Assembly (NCBI GenBank): GCA_965218715.1
Contig: CBDCLY010000034.1
Location: forward strand, 1 to 56,104
DNA length: 56,104 nt
Source: CBDCLY01 sp965218715
Lineage (GTDB): Bacteria > Bacteroidota > Bacteroidia > Flavobacteriales_E > Vicingaceae
Direction of reading: 5' to 3'
Below are positions 1 through 13,600 of the stretch, one piece after another. Below the pieces are notes generated by a model, which saw nothing but the letters and a program-made list of their open reading frames with translations, was not told the DNA's origin and made no database searches. The translations under genes and the position numbers were made by a program. Every line of letters begins with the position of its first letter. Position 1 is the stretch's first letter.

Positions 1-549
1 GCCAAACAGGGCTTCAATCAACCCTGTTTTAATGTTGAAATTGAAACAAGAGTAGATTATGTGCTGCCCAGATGTAATCTTAACGATGGGTTTATTGACG
101 CAAGACGTTCAGTTGGTGGAACACCACCATACTCATATTCGATTGATACATTGGATTCACAATTGGGGGTGTTTATCGATTTAGGAATTGGCACCTATAC
201 TTTAATCACCACCGATGCAAGAGGTTGTACCTCATCGAGAGATATCGAATTAATCTACAAAGATCTTGAAGTGGTAATAACTCCAGACAACACTTTTACG
301 CCAAATGGTGATAATATTAATGATACCTGGAGGATAACTGGAATTGATCGATTTCAGGGAACGGATGTTCGTGTTTTTAATAGGTGGGGACAACAAGTTT
401 TTGTAAGTAATCCCTATATCAATGAGTTGGGCTGGGATGGCACACAAAATGGGTCAAATGCGCCTCCTGGCACTTATTTTTATGTCATAAGTGTCATTGA
501 TAATTGCATTGAAGATCATTTGGCTGGATCAATTACAATTGTGAGATGA
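1..549 (+). CDS. T9SS type B sorting-domain surface/secreted protein, 5' end outside window
   Basis: The reading frame is open from base 1, so this is the C-terminal part of a longer protein. The visible part has one SprB-like repeat end (a GGTPPYSYSI segment, then TLITTDARGC) followed by the conserved type B C-terminal domain of gliding-motility/T9SS cargo: TPNGDNINDTW, then VFNRWGQQVF, GWDGT and PPGTYFYVI, ending in TIVR. In this family the C-terminal domain directs export through the outer-membrane T9SS translocon. The stop codon overlaps the start of the next gene, a PorP/SprF-family gene, by the ATGA arrangement, as expected for a cargo/PorP pair. The full length and any N-terminal domains cannot be judged. 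An internal GTG at 61 could be mistaken for a start, but the frame continues upstream of it. Confidence 0.9.
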   Translation, partial: AKQGFNQPCFNVEIETRVDYVLPRCNLNDGFIDARRSVGGTPPYSYSIDTLDSQLGVFIDLGIGTYTLITTDARGCTSSRDIELIYKDLEVVITPDNTFTPNGDNINDTWRITGIDRFQGTDVRVFNRWGQQVFVSNPYINELGWDGTQNGSNAPPGTYFYVISVIDNCIEDHLAGSITIVR

Positions 550-1493
550 AAAAAGCTTTGGTCTTCGGTATATTGATTTCGATCATCGCTCCAATTTTGG
601 CGCAACAACATCCTATTTACACTCAATATCAGCTAAATCGGTTTGCCATCAACCCAGCATTAGCTGGTGTTCTGCCTTGTGGTGAAGCAATTGTTGGTAA
701 TCGAAGACAATGGATAGGATTTGAGGGAGCGCCACGAACCTATTACTCAAGTTTCAATACTAGGGTCAACAAAAAAGACAAATACCCTAAAAATTACCAT
801 GGTTGGGGCATAAATATTATTGCAGATAGATTGGGTCAATTGGAGTACAATTATATAAAGGGTGCCTATGCCTATCATGTAAAGCTGAGTAGAAATTTTA
901 GAGCGAGTATGGGTGTTTTTCTAGGAATTCATCAATCGAAGAGAAACTTCAGTGGAATTCGAGCACAAGGCAAGGGCATTGATCCAGCCTTGAACAGCGA
1001 CGAGAAAGAACAAGGTTTATTTTATCCTGAAATTAGTCCAGGCGGCTATTTGTACAACAAAAATTTTTATCTCGGTTTAAGTATTCTTCAAATTTTTCCA
1101 ACAAAAATGGAAATCTACGGCTCGGAGGAAAATAGATTTACTGCCCATTACTTTTTATCCAGTGGATACCGCTTACGTGGAAAAAATTTGCATTACATTC
1201 CCAGCTTTTTATTCAGTTTTTCGCCACTGGTTTCTCCAACAGCAGATATAAGCTTAAGAATAGAATATCCTCACGTAATCGGAGTAGCCCTAGGCAGCAA
1301 GTATCTTAACTCTGGATATGCACTATTTGAAGTTACCGCCTCAAAATCCTTAAGTTTTAGCTATTCTTACGAGTATGCCTTAAATGAAATCAATAATGTT
1401 GCCCCCGTTACCCATGAAGTGGCAATTCGATACAGGAGGTGCTCCGATACCAAAATTCCTAAAGAAGAATTCTTTTGTCCTGCCTATAAGTAA
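546..1493 (+). CDS. PorP/SprF family type IX secretion system outer-membrane protein
   Basis: This 315-residue protein opens with a clear signal peptide (MKKALVFGILISIIAPILAQ) and the PorP/SprF signature QHPIYTQYQLNRFAINPALAG, followed by a QWIGFEGAPRTYYSSF segment. The rest is rich in alternating aromatic/polar strands, consistent with an outer-membrane beta barrel. In Flavobacterium johnsoniae SprF is needed for secretion of SprB, and family members are usually paired with a type B cargo gene. Here it overlaps the upstream cargo gene by 4 bp, so the two are translationally coupled. By inference it serves that cargo. It is a paralogue of the protein at 16718-17629. Family assignment is secure; cargo specificity is inferred from position. 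Confidence 0.92.
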   Translation: MKKALVFGILISIIAPILAQQHPIYTQYQLNRFAINPALAGVLPCGEAIVGNRRQWIGFEGAPRTYYSSFNTRVNKKDKYPKNYHGWGINIIADRLGQLEYNYIKGAYAYHVKLSRNFRASMGVFLGIHQSKRNFSGIRAQGKGIDPALNSDEKEQGLFYPEISPGGYLYNKNFYLGLSILQIFPTKMEIYGSEENRFTAHYFLSSGYRLRGKNLHYIPSFLFSFSPLVSPTADISLRIEYPHVIGVALGSKYLNSGYALFEVTASKSLSFSYSYEYALNEINNVAPVTHEVAIRYRRCSDTKIPKEEFFCPAYK

Positions 1494-1564
1494 AATAGCA
1501 ACTAATTCTAGTGTTTTTGCGTCTTATAAAATGATAAAACCATGATTTAGCATTTTGGATTTAT

Positions 1565-1572
1565 TATATTTG
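1565..1572 (+). promoter_or_regulatory. Candidate -7 promoter element for the giant adhesin gene
   Basis: TATATTTG is an exact match to the Bacteroidota -7 consensus TAnnTTTG and lies 69 bp before the start codon at 1642. I do not find a TTTG -33 element at the usual 19-21 bp spacing; the nearest TTTG (1554-1557) is too close. A start site near 1578-1580 would place the hairpin at 1578-1601 at the very 5' end of the mRNA. Confidence 0.45.
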
Positions 1573-1577
1573 TTAGT

Positions 1578-1620
1578 TAGGCGACACCAAACAATCGCCT
1601 ACCTGATTAATGCCAATCAG
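1578..1620 (+). promoter_or_regulatory. Two adjacent hairpins in the 5' leader of the giant adhesin gene
   Basis: Hairpin 1 pairs TAGGCGA (1578-1584) with TCGCCTA (1595-1601) around a 10-nt loop. Hairpin 2 pairs CTGATT (1603-1608) with AATCAG (1615-1620) around a 6-nt loop. One base separates them and both are perfect. They end 21 bp before the ATG at 1642. Neither is followed by a T-run, so they do not look like terminators. A 5'-end mRNA stabiliser or a protein-binding site is possible; function is not shown. Confidence 0.5.
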
Positions 1621-1641
1621 AATTTGCAAAAAATACAATAG

Positions 1642-4600
1642 ATGAAAATCTTTTTTAGACTTTTACTGCTGACACTCATATTCTCTACTGCACAAAGCCT
1701 ACAGGCAAGAGTAGATGTGATTCATACAAGTCAGCAAGACCCTTCTTGTTTCGAAGCTACTGATGGTTACGTTACCATTGACTCTTTGACTACAACGGCC
1801 CCCTCCGGAAATTACATCATCCGAATTAATACTTCTCCTGTTACCTTTTTCAATGTAGGGGATACCATCTTTTTGGGAGATGGAAATTATACCATTACTA
1901 CGATTGATCAAATGGATGGAAATTCAATCAATTTTAAATTTATTTCCATTAATGACCCATTTGACATAGGCTCAATACCTAGTTCTACTAGCGCAAACTG
2001 TTTTAATGTTTGTGACGGAACAGCATCTATTATTGCATTTGGGGGTACTGGTGCATTTACTTATGTGTGGAGTGATGGACTTTCTCAAACTACAAGCACG
2101 GCGATAAACCTATGTGATGGCAAATATTATGTAACCATCTCTGATGCAAATGGATGTACCTCTTTAGATTCTGCAACAGTAACTGAACCAAGTGAAATCC
2201 TTCCAACAGTTACTGCGAACGATGTGGCTTGTTTTGGCGATGCAACTGGTTCTGCAATGTCTGCTCCAACGGGAGGATCAGGAACATATTCTAGCTGGAC
2301 ATGGTCGAGTAGTGGAAACAATACTGATACAGAAAATGGCCTAGTGGCTGGAAATTATTCCGTAACCGTAACCGACAATACTGGTTGCACTGGAGTGGAA
2401 AATTTTTCCATTAGCGAACCTGCCGCTCCACTGGCAGTAAGTTTAAGTTCGAGCCCAGTATTGTGTTTCGGGGAATCTACTGGTTCAATTACAAATTCTG
2501 TAAGTGGTGGAACAAGCCCTTATACTTATGTCTGGAATGACGGAAACACCAATCAAAATAGAAATAACATTCCTTCAGGCCCTTATACTGTAACAGTTAC
2601 CGACAATAATGGTTGTTCTGAAACCGAAAGTATTACTGTAGCAACAAGACCAGAAATACTAACCACCTTAACCCCTAGTGATGTTTCATGTAATGGCTTA
2701 GCAGATGGCTCAATTACCATTACAAGTCTCACCGGCGGAACGGCTCCTTATAATCCAATCAATTGGTCAAATGGAGGCAGTGGCACCAGCATTAACGGTC
2801 TTACTGCAGGAAGGTATTACGTTACCGTTACCGACTTGTTTACTTGTACAAAAGTAGATTCTGCAGATGTTGGAGAACCTTTAGTGTTAGTTCCTAGTTT
2901 CGACACAGAAGTTGACCCTACTTGTAATGGTGGTGCAAATGGTTCTATTAGTGCATCTGCTATAGGTGGGACCCCCGCTTATACCTTCAATTGGTCAAAC
3001 GGAGTAAATGGAGCTAGCTCTATTTCAGGGTTGAATGCCGGCCCATACACAGTAACCGTTATTGACGCCAATGGCTGTTCAAATACGCTAACCACTAATT
3101 TAAGCAACCCAGTAGCTATCGTTCCCACTTTGACTCCAAGTGATGCACTTTGTTTTGGAACATGTACTGGCTCCATAATGGCCAACCCAGTTAATGGTAT
3201 TGCACCCTACACTTATGCATGGAGCAGTGGCGGTTCGTCTCAAACCGAGTCTAATCTTTGCGCTGGAAATTATTCAGTTACTGTAACAGATGCCAATAAT
3301 TGTACAGCCACTGAATCTGCTGTGGTAGGTGAACCTGCTGCAGCAATAGCAATTTCTTTAAATCAAACCGCCGTATTGTGTTTTGGAGAAAGTACAGGAG
3401 GCATCACTGCCAGTACCAGTGGAGGAACAAATCCTTACACTTATTTATGGAACGATGGCAATCCTAGCCAAAATAGAAGCAATATTCCAGCGGGCATATA
3501 TACTGTAACTGTTACAGACATTAATGGATGTACTGAGGATGAAAGCGTTACCGTTCAAACTAGACCAGAATTAATTAGTGCAGCTACTCCAACGAATGCA
3601 ACGTGCAATGGTTTAAATGATGGTTCGATTACTTTAACTACTCTCTCAGGTGGAACCCCCCCATACAATCCTATTAATTGGTCGAATGGAGGAAGTGGAA
3701 CAAGCATTAGCAATTTATTAGCAGGACGTTATTATGTAACCATAACTGACTTGTTCGGATGTACCAAGGTTGATTCTGCAGACGTGGATGAGCCAGCAGC
3801 CTTGCTCCTTACCCTAGACAATCAAACAGATCCTCGCTGTACAAATGATGCCAATGGGTCAATTGACTTAAGTACATCAGGCGGAACTCCAACATACACC
3901 TTTGCCTGGAATGATGGAATTACAACAGAAGATAGATCTGGTTTAGTGGATGGAACTTATACCATCACGGTAACTGATGCAAATTCATGTTCCATCTCTC
4001 AGTCTTTTACACTAACTGATCCTTTAGTTTTAAGTGCTACTATTGATTCGCTTGAAGATGCAAGTTGTTCTGGATTTTCAGATGGTTTTGCAAGAGTGCT
4101 TGCAGCTGGAGGAACTGGCGCCTATACCTATTCTTGGTCAAATGGAATTACAAATGCGGCAAACCCAAATTTACCAATTGGAACTTATGGAGTAACAGTT
4201 ACAGATAATAATGGATGTATGGCAACAAGTTCTGCTACAATAGGAGCCCCTGTTGTGCTTGTTGCAAGCATTAATGGCACCGACGCCTCATGTGATGGGA
4301 TTGATGATGGAACGGCAACTGCTAGTGGAAGTGGTGGATCACTACCTTACACCTTTTTATGGGGTCCAGGGAACCCAACCGGACAAAATACTGCTACAAT
4401 TTCTGGCTTAGCTGGCGGAACATATACGGTTACAATTACTGACGCAAATGGGTGTACAGATGATGAATCAATACTTATATCGCAACCTTCAGCCATTGCC
4501 TTAACAATTTCTGGAACCAATATTTTATGTAATGGCGACAATACTGGTGACGCTACAGTTAACCCTTCTGGTGGAACACCTGCTTATACCTATTTGTGGT

Positions 4601-7600
4601 CTGATGGAAGTGCACAAACGACACAGACAGCAGTTAACCTCGTTGCCGATACCTATACTGTTACTGTTTCTGATGCCAATGGCTGTACTAACTCTATTTC
4701 AATTAGCCTCAGTGAACCTAGTCCATTAGGGGCAACAATTACAGCATCAACCAACCCAACTTGTAATGGCATTAATGATGGAACGGCAACGGTTACAGCA
4801 GCAGGTGGCGTTGCTCCCTTGACTTATCTTTGGTCTGATCCTAGCTCACAAACTACAATTACAGCAACTGGCTTAAGTGCAGGAACTTTTACGGTTACAG
4901 TTACAGATGTAAATGGGTGTACCACTGCAGATCAAGTAACTTTATCTAGTCCTGCTTCTGTTATCATTACTACCGATAGCATTTCAATGGTGAACTGTTT
5001 TGGTGGAAACGATGGTTATATTGAAGTAACAGGAAGTGGCGGAATTGCTCCTTTCACTTATGATTGGTCGAATGGCCCAACAACAAGAATTAATACGCCA
5101 TTAATTGCTGGTAATTACGACTTAACTGTTACCGACAACGCCGGTTGCTTCAGTACTCAAAGCTTTACAATTACAGAACCCCCAGTTGGTCTAAGTGCAA
5201 CAACAAACTCAACTGATTTAGATTGTAATGGTGACGCAGATGGAACTGCTGGAGTTGCTGTTTCTGGTGGAACACCAGCATACACTTATAGCTGGGGTGG
5301 AGGACAAACAACAGCAACGATTACAGGATTGAGCGGCGGAACTTACAACGTTACGGTCACTGACAATAATGGTTGTACTCTTACAGAGTCAATAATTGTG
5401 AATGAACCAACACAACTTGTAATTAGCGTAGACGCTACAACTGACGTTACTTGTAATGGTTCAAATGATGGTACGGCAAACGTTTCAGCTACTGGAGGCA
5501 CACCAAATTACACCTTCAACTGGTCGAATGCTGGAACCGGTTTAAGCCAAAGTAATCTAAGTCCAGGCCCATACACTGTTACCGTTACAGATGCAAACGG
5601 CTGTACAGATTCTGCTAACTTCAATATCAATGAGCCTCAAGTAATTGACTTTACAGTTGTGCAAGAAACAAATGTTAGCTGCTTTGGTGCAAATGATGGA
5701 TTAATTGAAGTTGTTGGTACTGGCGGTACTCCAGCGTATACCTATAACTGGTCTAATGGCCCAACTACTGCATTAAATAATAACCTTAGTCCTGGTCCTT
5801 ATACAGTCACCATTTCTGACGCTAATGGCTGCTCAACGACTTACTCTACTACGATTACAGAACCAACTCAATTAAACGCTGATATAATTGTAGATAAGCA
5901 ACCTTGTTTTGGGGCTAGTGATGGTGAATTGACTGCGCAGGAAAGCGGAGGAACAGCTCCATATACCTATGCTTGGCTTTCTGGACAGACAACCCAAACA
6001 ATAACCGGTCTTGCAACTGGATTATACTTGGTTACAATAACCGACGCTAATGGATGTACTGCGACAGATAATACAACCTTAACCCCTAATCCTCCAATCA
6101 CATTATTAGGAGTGAATGGTACAGATGTTTCTTGCTTTGGGGGAAATGATGGAAATGGGGTTGTGCTGGCTTTTGGTGGAACAGCTCCACTTACCTATGA
6201 TTGGTCTGATGGTGGTTCTGGATTTTTGCGGACTGACCTAGTGGCCCAAACCTATATGATCACTGTTTCAGATGCAAATGGCTGTTCTGTAAGTCCTCCT
6301 TCAACACTTGTTATTAATGAACCAAATCAATTGGATCCTGTTATTACAAGTGTAAATGAAACTTGCCCTGGTTCTAATGATGGTTCAATATCTACCACTC
6401 CTACTGGTGGAACTGCCCCTTATTCTTTTGTTTGGTCAAACGGAAACAACAATGCTGGATTAACTAGCAGCATTACCGGACTTTCGGCAGGGACATACGG
6501 ACTGACAATTACAGACGACAATGCCTGTGATAGCATAATTTCCATTGATATCTTGCCAGGTGGAGCTTCCTTTACTTATACCGATTCTGTAGATATGGTT
6601 AGCTGTTTTGGAATTTGTGATGGCTACATCGAAATTTTGAACTTTAGTGGTGGAACGGCTCCTTATACCTATGCTTGGTCTAATGGAGTAGCAACTGCTG
6701 CAAATCCTAATTTATGTGCCGGAAATTATTCTGTTACAGTCAATGATGCTAACGGATGTGATTCTACTTGGTCATATATGATAACCGAGCCAACACAAAT
6801 CCAAGCCAATTTGGTAACTGTTGATGAGTCTTGTGGCGGTGCAAATGACGGTTCTGCTACTGCTAGTCCAACTGGCGGTGCGGGCACTTATACTTTTGCT
6901 TGGTCTACGGGTGCTTCTGGTAATCCTTTAACTGGACTTACTGCTGGTAATTATGACGTTACCATTACTGATGCCGATGGTTGTAACATCATTGAACCAT
7001 TTACTATTGGTGCTGGTGGTAATATCGCTGTGAACCCTACGACTAATGATCCTTCTTGTTTTGGAATTTGTGATGGAGACATCACCCTTTCTCCTTCTGG
7101 AGGAACAGCTCCTTATACTTTCCTTTGGGATGATAATTCAACCAATTTCTTTAGAACTGCTCTTTGTGATGGTAGCTATGATGTTACTGTAACTGATGCT
7201 ACTGGCTGTTCTACTACTCAAAATATTATTCTTACTCAACCAACACAAATACAGGCCAACCTTGTCATTGTAAATGAGTCGTGTGGTGCAGGTGGAGACG
7301 GTTCTGCTACTGCTAGTCCAACTGGCGGTGCAGGCACTTATACTTTTGCTTGGTCTACGGGTGCTTCTGGTAATCCTTTAACTGGACTTACTGCTGGTAA
7401 TTATGACGTTACCATTACTGATGCCGATGGTTGTAACATCGTTGAACCATTTACTATTGGTGCTGGTGGTAATATCGCTGTGAACCCTACGACTAATGAT
7501 CCTTCTTGTTTTGGAATTTGTGATGGAGACATCACCCTTTCTCCTTCTGGAGGAACAGCTCCTTATACGTTCCTTTGGGATGATAATTCAACCAATTTCT

Positions 7601-10600
7601 TTAGAACTGCTCTTTGTGATGGTAGCTATGATGTTACTGTAACTGATGCTACTGGCTGTTCTACTACTCAAAATATTATTCTTACTCAACCAACACAAAT
7701 ACAGGCCAACCTTGTCATTGTAAATGAGTCGTGTGGTGCAGGTGGAGACGGTTCTGCTACTGCTAGTCCAACTGGCGGTGCAGGCACTTATACTTTTGCT
7801 TGGTCTACGGGTGCTTCTGGTAATCCTTTAACTGGACTTACTGCTGGTAATTATGACGTTACCATTACTGATGCCGATGGTTGTAACATCGTTGAACCAT
7901 TTACTATTGGTGCTGGTGGTAATATCGCTGTGAACCCTACGACTAATGATCCTTCTTGTTTTGGAATTTGTGATGGAGACATCACCCTTTCTCCTTCTGG
8001 AGGAACAGCTCCTTATACTTTCCTTTGGGATGATAATTCAACCAACTTCTTTAGAACTGCTCTTTGTGATGGTAGCTATGATGTTACTGTAACTGATGCT
8101 ACTGGCTGTTCTACTACTCAAAATATTATTCTTACTCAACCAACACAAATACAGGCCAACCTTGTCATTGTAAATGAGTCGTGTGGTGCAGGTGGAGACG
8201 GTTCTGCTACTGCTAGCCCAACTGGCGGTGCAGGCACTTATACTTTTGCTTGGTCTACGGGTGCTTCTGGTAATCCTTTAACTGGACTTACTGCTGGTAA
8301 TTATGACGTTACCATTACTGATGCCGATGGTTGTAACATCGTTGAACCATTTACTATTGGTGCTGGTGGTAATATCGCTGTGAACCCTACGACTAATGAT
8401 CCTTCTTGTTTTGGAATTTGTGATGGAGACATCACCCTTTCTCCTTCTGGAGGAACAGCTCCTTATACGTTCCTTTGGGATGATAATTCAACCAACTTCT
8501 TTAGAACTGCTCTTTGTGATGGTAGCTATGATGTTACTGTAACTGATGCTACTGGCTGTTCTACTACTCAAAATATTATTCTTACTCAACCAACACAAAT
8601 ACAGGCCAACCTTGTCATTGTAAATGAGTCGTGTGGTGCAGGTGGAGACGGTTCTGCTACTGCTAGCCCAACTGGCGGTGCAGGCACTTATACTTTTGCT
8701 TGGTCTACGGGTGCTTCTGGTAATCCTTTAACTGGACTTACTGCTGGTAACTATGATGTTACCATTACTGATGCTGATGGTTGTAACATCGTTGAACCAT
8801 TTACCATTGGTGCTGGTGGTAATATCGCTGTGAACCCTACGACTAATGATCCTTCTTGTTTTGGAATTTGTGATGGAGACATCACCCTTTCTCCTTCTGG
8901 AGGAACAGCTCCTTATACGTTCCTTTGGGATGATAATTCAACCAATTTCTTTAGAACTGCTCTTTGTGATGGTAGCTATGATGTTACTGTAACTGATGCT
9001 ACTGGCTGTTCTACTACTCAAAATATTATTCTTACTCAACCAACACAAATACAGGCCAACCTTGTCATTGTAAATGAGTCGTGTGGTGCAGGTGGAGACG
9101 GTTCTGCTACTGCTAGTCCAACTGGCGGTGCAGGCACTTATACTTTTGCTTGGTCTACGGGTGCTTCTGGTAATCCTTTAACTGGACTTACTGCTGGTAA
9201 CTATGATGTTACCATTACTGATGCTGATGGTTGTAACATCATTGAACCATTTACTATTGGTACTGGTGGAAATAGCAATTACACTTACATCGACTCAGTC
9301 ATCAACCCATCTTGTTTTGGAGTTTGTGATGGATCAATTGCAATTATTGGTCTAAGTGGTGGGACAGCCCCTCATACTTATTCTTGGTCAACAGGCTCTA
9401 CAGCTCAATTCATTAGTGGACTTTGTGCTGGCAATTATGGATTAACCATTTCAGATGCTACTGGATGTGATTCTATTGTTTCGTATACCTTAGTTGAGCC
9501 ACTTCAAATTCAAGCAAATTTGACTATCACAAACGAATCTTGCAATGGTGGTGGAGATGGAACAGCTACTGCTGCTCCAAGTGATGGAATTGCGCCCTAT
9601 ACCTTTGCTTGGTCTACAGGTGCTTCAGGGAATCCATTAACTGGTTTAAGTGCAGGCAATTATGACGTAACAATAACAGATGCAAGAGGGTGCTCAATTA
9701 TAGAGCCATTTGTAATTTCAACTGGATCGGCTGCTTACACTTATTCTGATCGAGTAGTTAATGCAAGTTGTAATGGAACTTGTGACGGATCTATTGAAGT
9801 ATTAAACTTATCTGGAGGAACAACACCCTATACCTACAATTGGGCTGGTGGATTGACTGGCCCATTAATTCAAAGTTTATGTGCAGGTACCTATACCGTT
9901 ACCATGAGTGATGCAAATTCTTGTGACACCATAGCAACCTATACTATTGCGGAACCTGCTCCATTCAATACAACAATTACTACTATATCTGATACTTGTC
10001 TTCAAGGTGTTGGCGAAGCAACAGTTGTAAGCGTTAGTGGTGGAAGCACCCCGTATACCTATGATTGGTCTGGTGGTGTTGGAACAGGAAATCAAAGAAC
10101 TGGATTAGTTGGTGGAAATTACTTTGTAACAATTACTGATAATAGTGGCTGTTCCCAAATTGAACCGCTTACAGTGCCTAATGTTTCTACCTTTGGAATC
10201 AATGTTAGTTTTACAGATGTTACTTGTAATGGGGCAAATGATGGAACCATTACTGTCTCTACGTCAGGAGGAACTAATCCTGTAACCTACAATTGGTCAG
10301 GTGGCTTAGTTGGAGCGAATCCAACAAATGTCCCTCCAAACACCTACGGATTAACAGTTACTGACGCAACTGGCTGTGCTGAACTTGCTTCAGTAACAAT
10401 ATCTGAACCCGACCCAATTAGTGCAACATTTACCATAACTGACGAGTCTTGTACTCCTGGAAATGATGGCGCCGCAATTGCGAATGTTTCTGGTGGAACT
10501 TCTCCATTCACCTATGCTTGGAGTGCTGGAACTTCCTCAGGGAATTCGACTACAGGCCTAGTTGCCGGAACATATACGGTAACTATTACTGATGCAAACA

Positions 10601-13600
10601 ATTGTGTTGGTACTGAAAACTTTACTATAGGCTTTAATGCTGCCTTTTCTCTTGCCATTACAACTACAGACGCAAGTTGTAATGGAGGTATAGATGGAAG
10701 CATTTCAATTGTACCAAGTGGTGCTATTCCGGTTGTTACTTACCAATGGGCTGGGCCTCAAACTGGACCTAACCCAACTGGTTTAGCTTCTGGGACTTAT
10801 ACAGTAACAGTAACTGATGGTTCGGGTTGTTCTGAAATTCGATCAATTGATGTGATGGAAGGTTCACCAATAATTAGTGGATTAAGTTCCACTGATGAGT
10901 CTTGTACCCCTGGAACAGATGGAACCGCAACCTCAATTCCTTCGGGAGGAACTTTCCCATATACATTCATGTGGAGTGGAGGTGTCTCCTCTGGTAATTC
11001 AGTCTCAGGATTAACTGCTGGGTCTTATTTCCTAACCATAACTGATGCGGCAGGATGTACTGAAGTTGAACCATTTGTAATTAATTCAGGAAGTACAATT
11101 TCGGTAAACGAAACTGTTGTAAGTCCAACTTGTTTTGGTGATTGCGATGCCAGCATTACCCTATCCCCTTCAGGTGGGGTTGCACCATATACCTATTTAT
11201 GGGGCGACAATTCAACAAATTTCTTTAGAACAGGATTATGTTTTGGAACTTACTTAGTAACCGTAACAGATGCTACGAGTTGTAGTAAGGTTGAAGGAAT
11301 TAATGTAACAAGTCCAAGCCGAATTGCAGCAAGCTTTATCATCACTGATGAGTCTTGTGTGCCTGGTGGTGATGGCTCTGCAACTGCTATTCCTTCTGGT
11401 GGGACAGCGCCATTAACCTATGTTTGGTCTTCTGGTGTCGGAACTGGAAACGTGGTAAACGGACTTTCTGCAGGAACATATACTGTTACCATAACGGATG
11501 CAAATGCCTGTAGCAATTCACAGAATTTTATTATTGGAACAAGTGCAAGTCCAACTGTTAATGGAACAGTAGTTGACGCAACTTGTAATGGCGGATCAGA
11601 TGGTAGTATTACCCTTTCTGTAACCGGAGGAACAAATCCATTAACTTATAACTGGACAGGGAGTTTGGCGGGTGCCAACCCAAGCAATGTTAACCCAGGA
11701 ACTTATACTGTTACCATTACTGATGGGGCGGGTTGTACTGCTTCAGATATGTATACAGTTGGACAAGGGAGCCTAATTCTTGCTAACCTAAGTTTAGTTG
11801 ATGAAAGTTGCAGTCCTGGTGGTGACGGAACAGCTACAGCAGCCCCAAGTGCTGGAACTAGTCCATACACTTTTGCTTGGTCTACCGGTTCAAGCCTGAA
11901 TCCATTAACCGGATTAAGTTCAGGAAACTACGATGTTACCATTACTGATGCACAATCATGTACTGTAGTTGAACCATTTACCATAAGCGCTGGTAGCAAT
12001 TTTGTTTACAATGAAATAGTAAATGATGCCTCTTGCTTTGGTATTTGTGATGGTGACATTGCTTTATCTCCTTCTGGGGGAACAGCTCCTTACACATTCC
12101 TTTGGGACGATAATTCTACTTTAAATACTAGAGCAAACCTTTGTGCTGGAAGTTATGATGTTACATTAAGTGATGCTACTGGCTGTTCCAACATTAATAG
12201 CTTTACGATAAATGAACCAGACGAACTTTTTGCCAACCTAAGCCTAGTAGATGAATCATGTGCTGGAAATGATGGATCAGCAACAGCAAGTCCTGCTGGT
12301 GGAAGTAGTCCTTACACTTTTGCATGGTCAACTGGTGCTTCTGCAAATCCTTTAACTGGCTTATCAACTGGCAATTACGACCTTACTTTAACAGATGCAA
12401 ATGGATGTTCAAAAGTTGAACCATTTACCATTAATACAAGTGCCCCAATAATTGCAAATGAGTTAATTACGAACCCAAGCTGCTTTGGTGCATGCGATGG
12501 CGACATCACTCTAGCACCTAGTGGAGGTCAAAGTCCGTATACATATTTATGGGGCGACAATTCAACAAACAACGGTCGAACTGGTTTATGTGATGGCACA
12601 TTTGGAGTTACCATTACCGATGCAGCGGGATGTTCAATTAGCCCTTCATTTACAGTAACAGAACCTCAGCAAATTGTCGCTAATGTAACTCCTACTGATG
12701 AATCTTGTTCTCCTGGAGGAGACGGTTCTGCCCTTGCGAGTCCAACTGGAGGAAATGGTCCTTATACCTTTGCCTGGTCGAACGGTACATCGGTTAATCC
12801 TATAACTGGATTAGTTCCTGGAAATTATGACGTAACCGTTACAGATGCTCAAGGATGTACTGATGTTGAAACCTTTATTATCAACCCTTATCCACCAATA
12901 ATTCCAAATGAATTAAGTGGGAATGAAACATGTGCAGGACTTTGCGATGGTTTTGTGGAAGTAAATCCGAGCGGTGGAATTGGAGCATATACTTACAGCT
13001 GGAATACTGGATTCTCAACTAGAAGAATAGACAATTTATGTGCTGGAACTTATACTGTTACCATTACAGATGCAGCTGGGTGTGACACAACTGTTACTGA
13101 AACTATAAATGCTGCTGTTGCTTTAACTGGAAACCTGAGTCTTAGGGATCAAAGTTGTACTAACCTTGCGGTTTGTGATGGAAGAGCAATTGCGAGACCA
13201 CAAGGTGGAACAGCACCATATTCTTATTTATGGGCCCCTGGAACAATTCCAGGACAATCTACCGATACAGCCAACTCATTATGTGTAGGAAATTATTCAC
13301 TTACCATAACAGATGCATTAGGATGTACTTTTGATACTAGCTTTAGTATTAGTGGACCACCTCCTATTGCAGCTAGCTTTAATGTTACGGGATCAACTTG
13401 TACAATTTGCAATGGCGCTATTACAGTCACAGCAAGTGGAGGGTCTTCTTCTAATTACACATACAATTGGTTAGACAATAATTTAGTTCCTCTTGGTGTA
13501 ACCACCGATAATATTGGTTCATTATGTGCAGGAATCTACTTTGTTGACATTTCTGATAATACAGGTTGTACTGGTCGATTTAGTGTTCCACTTAGTGACA

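Noticed and set aside
6796..9264. The 450-bp array as a CRISPR array or mobile-element repeat
   Set aside because: The units are in frame, continuous with no spacers, and encode SprB repeats within one protein.
9877..10095. Reverse-strand open frames inside the giant adhesin gene
   Set aside because: They follow from the codon bias of the Thr/Gly/Asn-rich repeats on the + strand and have no start context or domain features.
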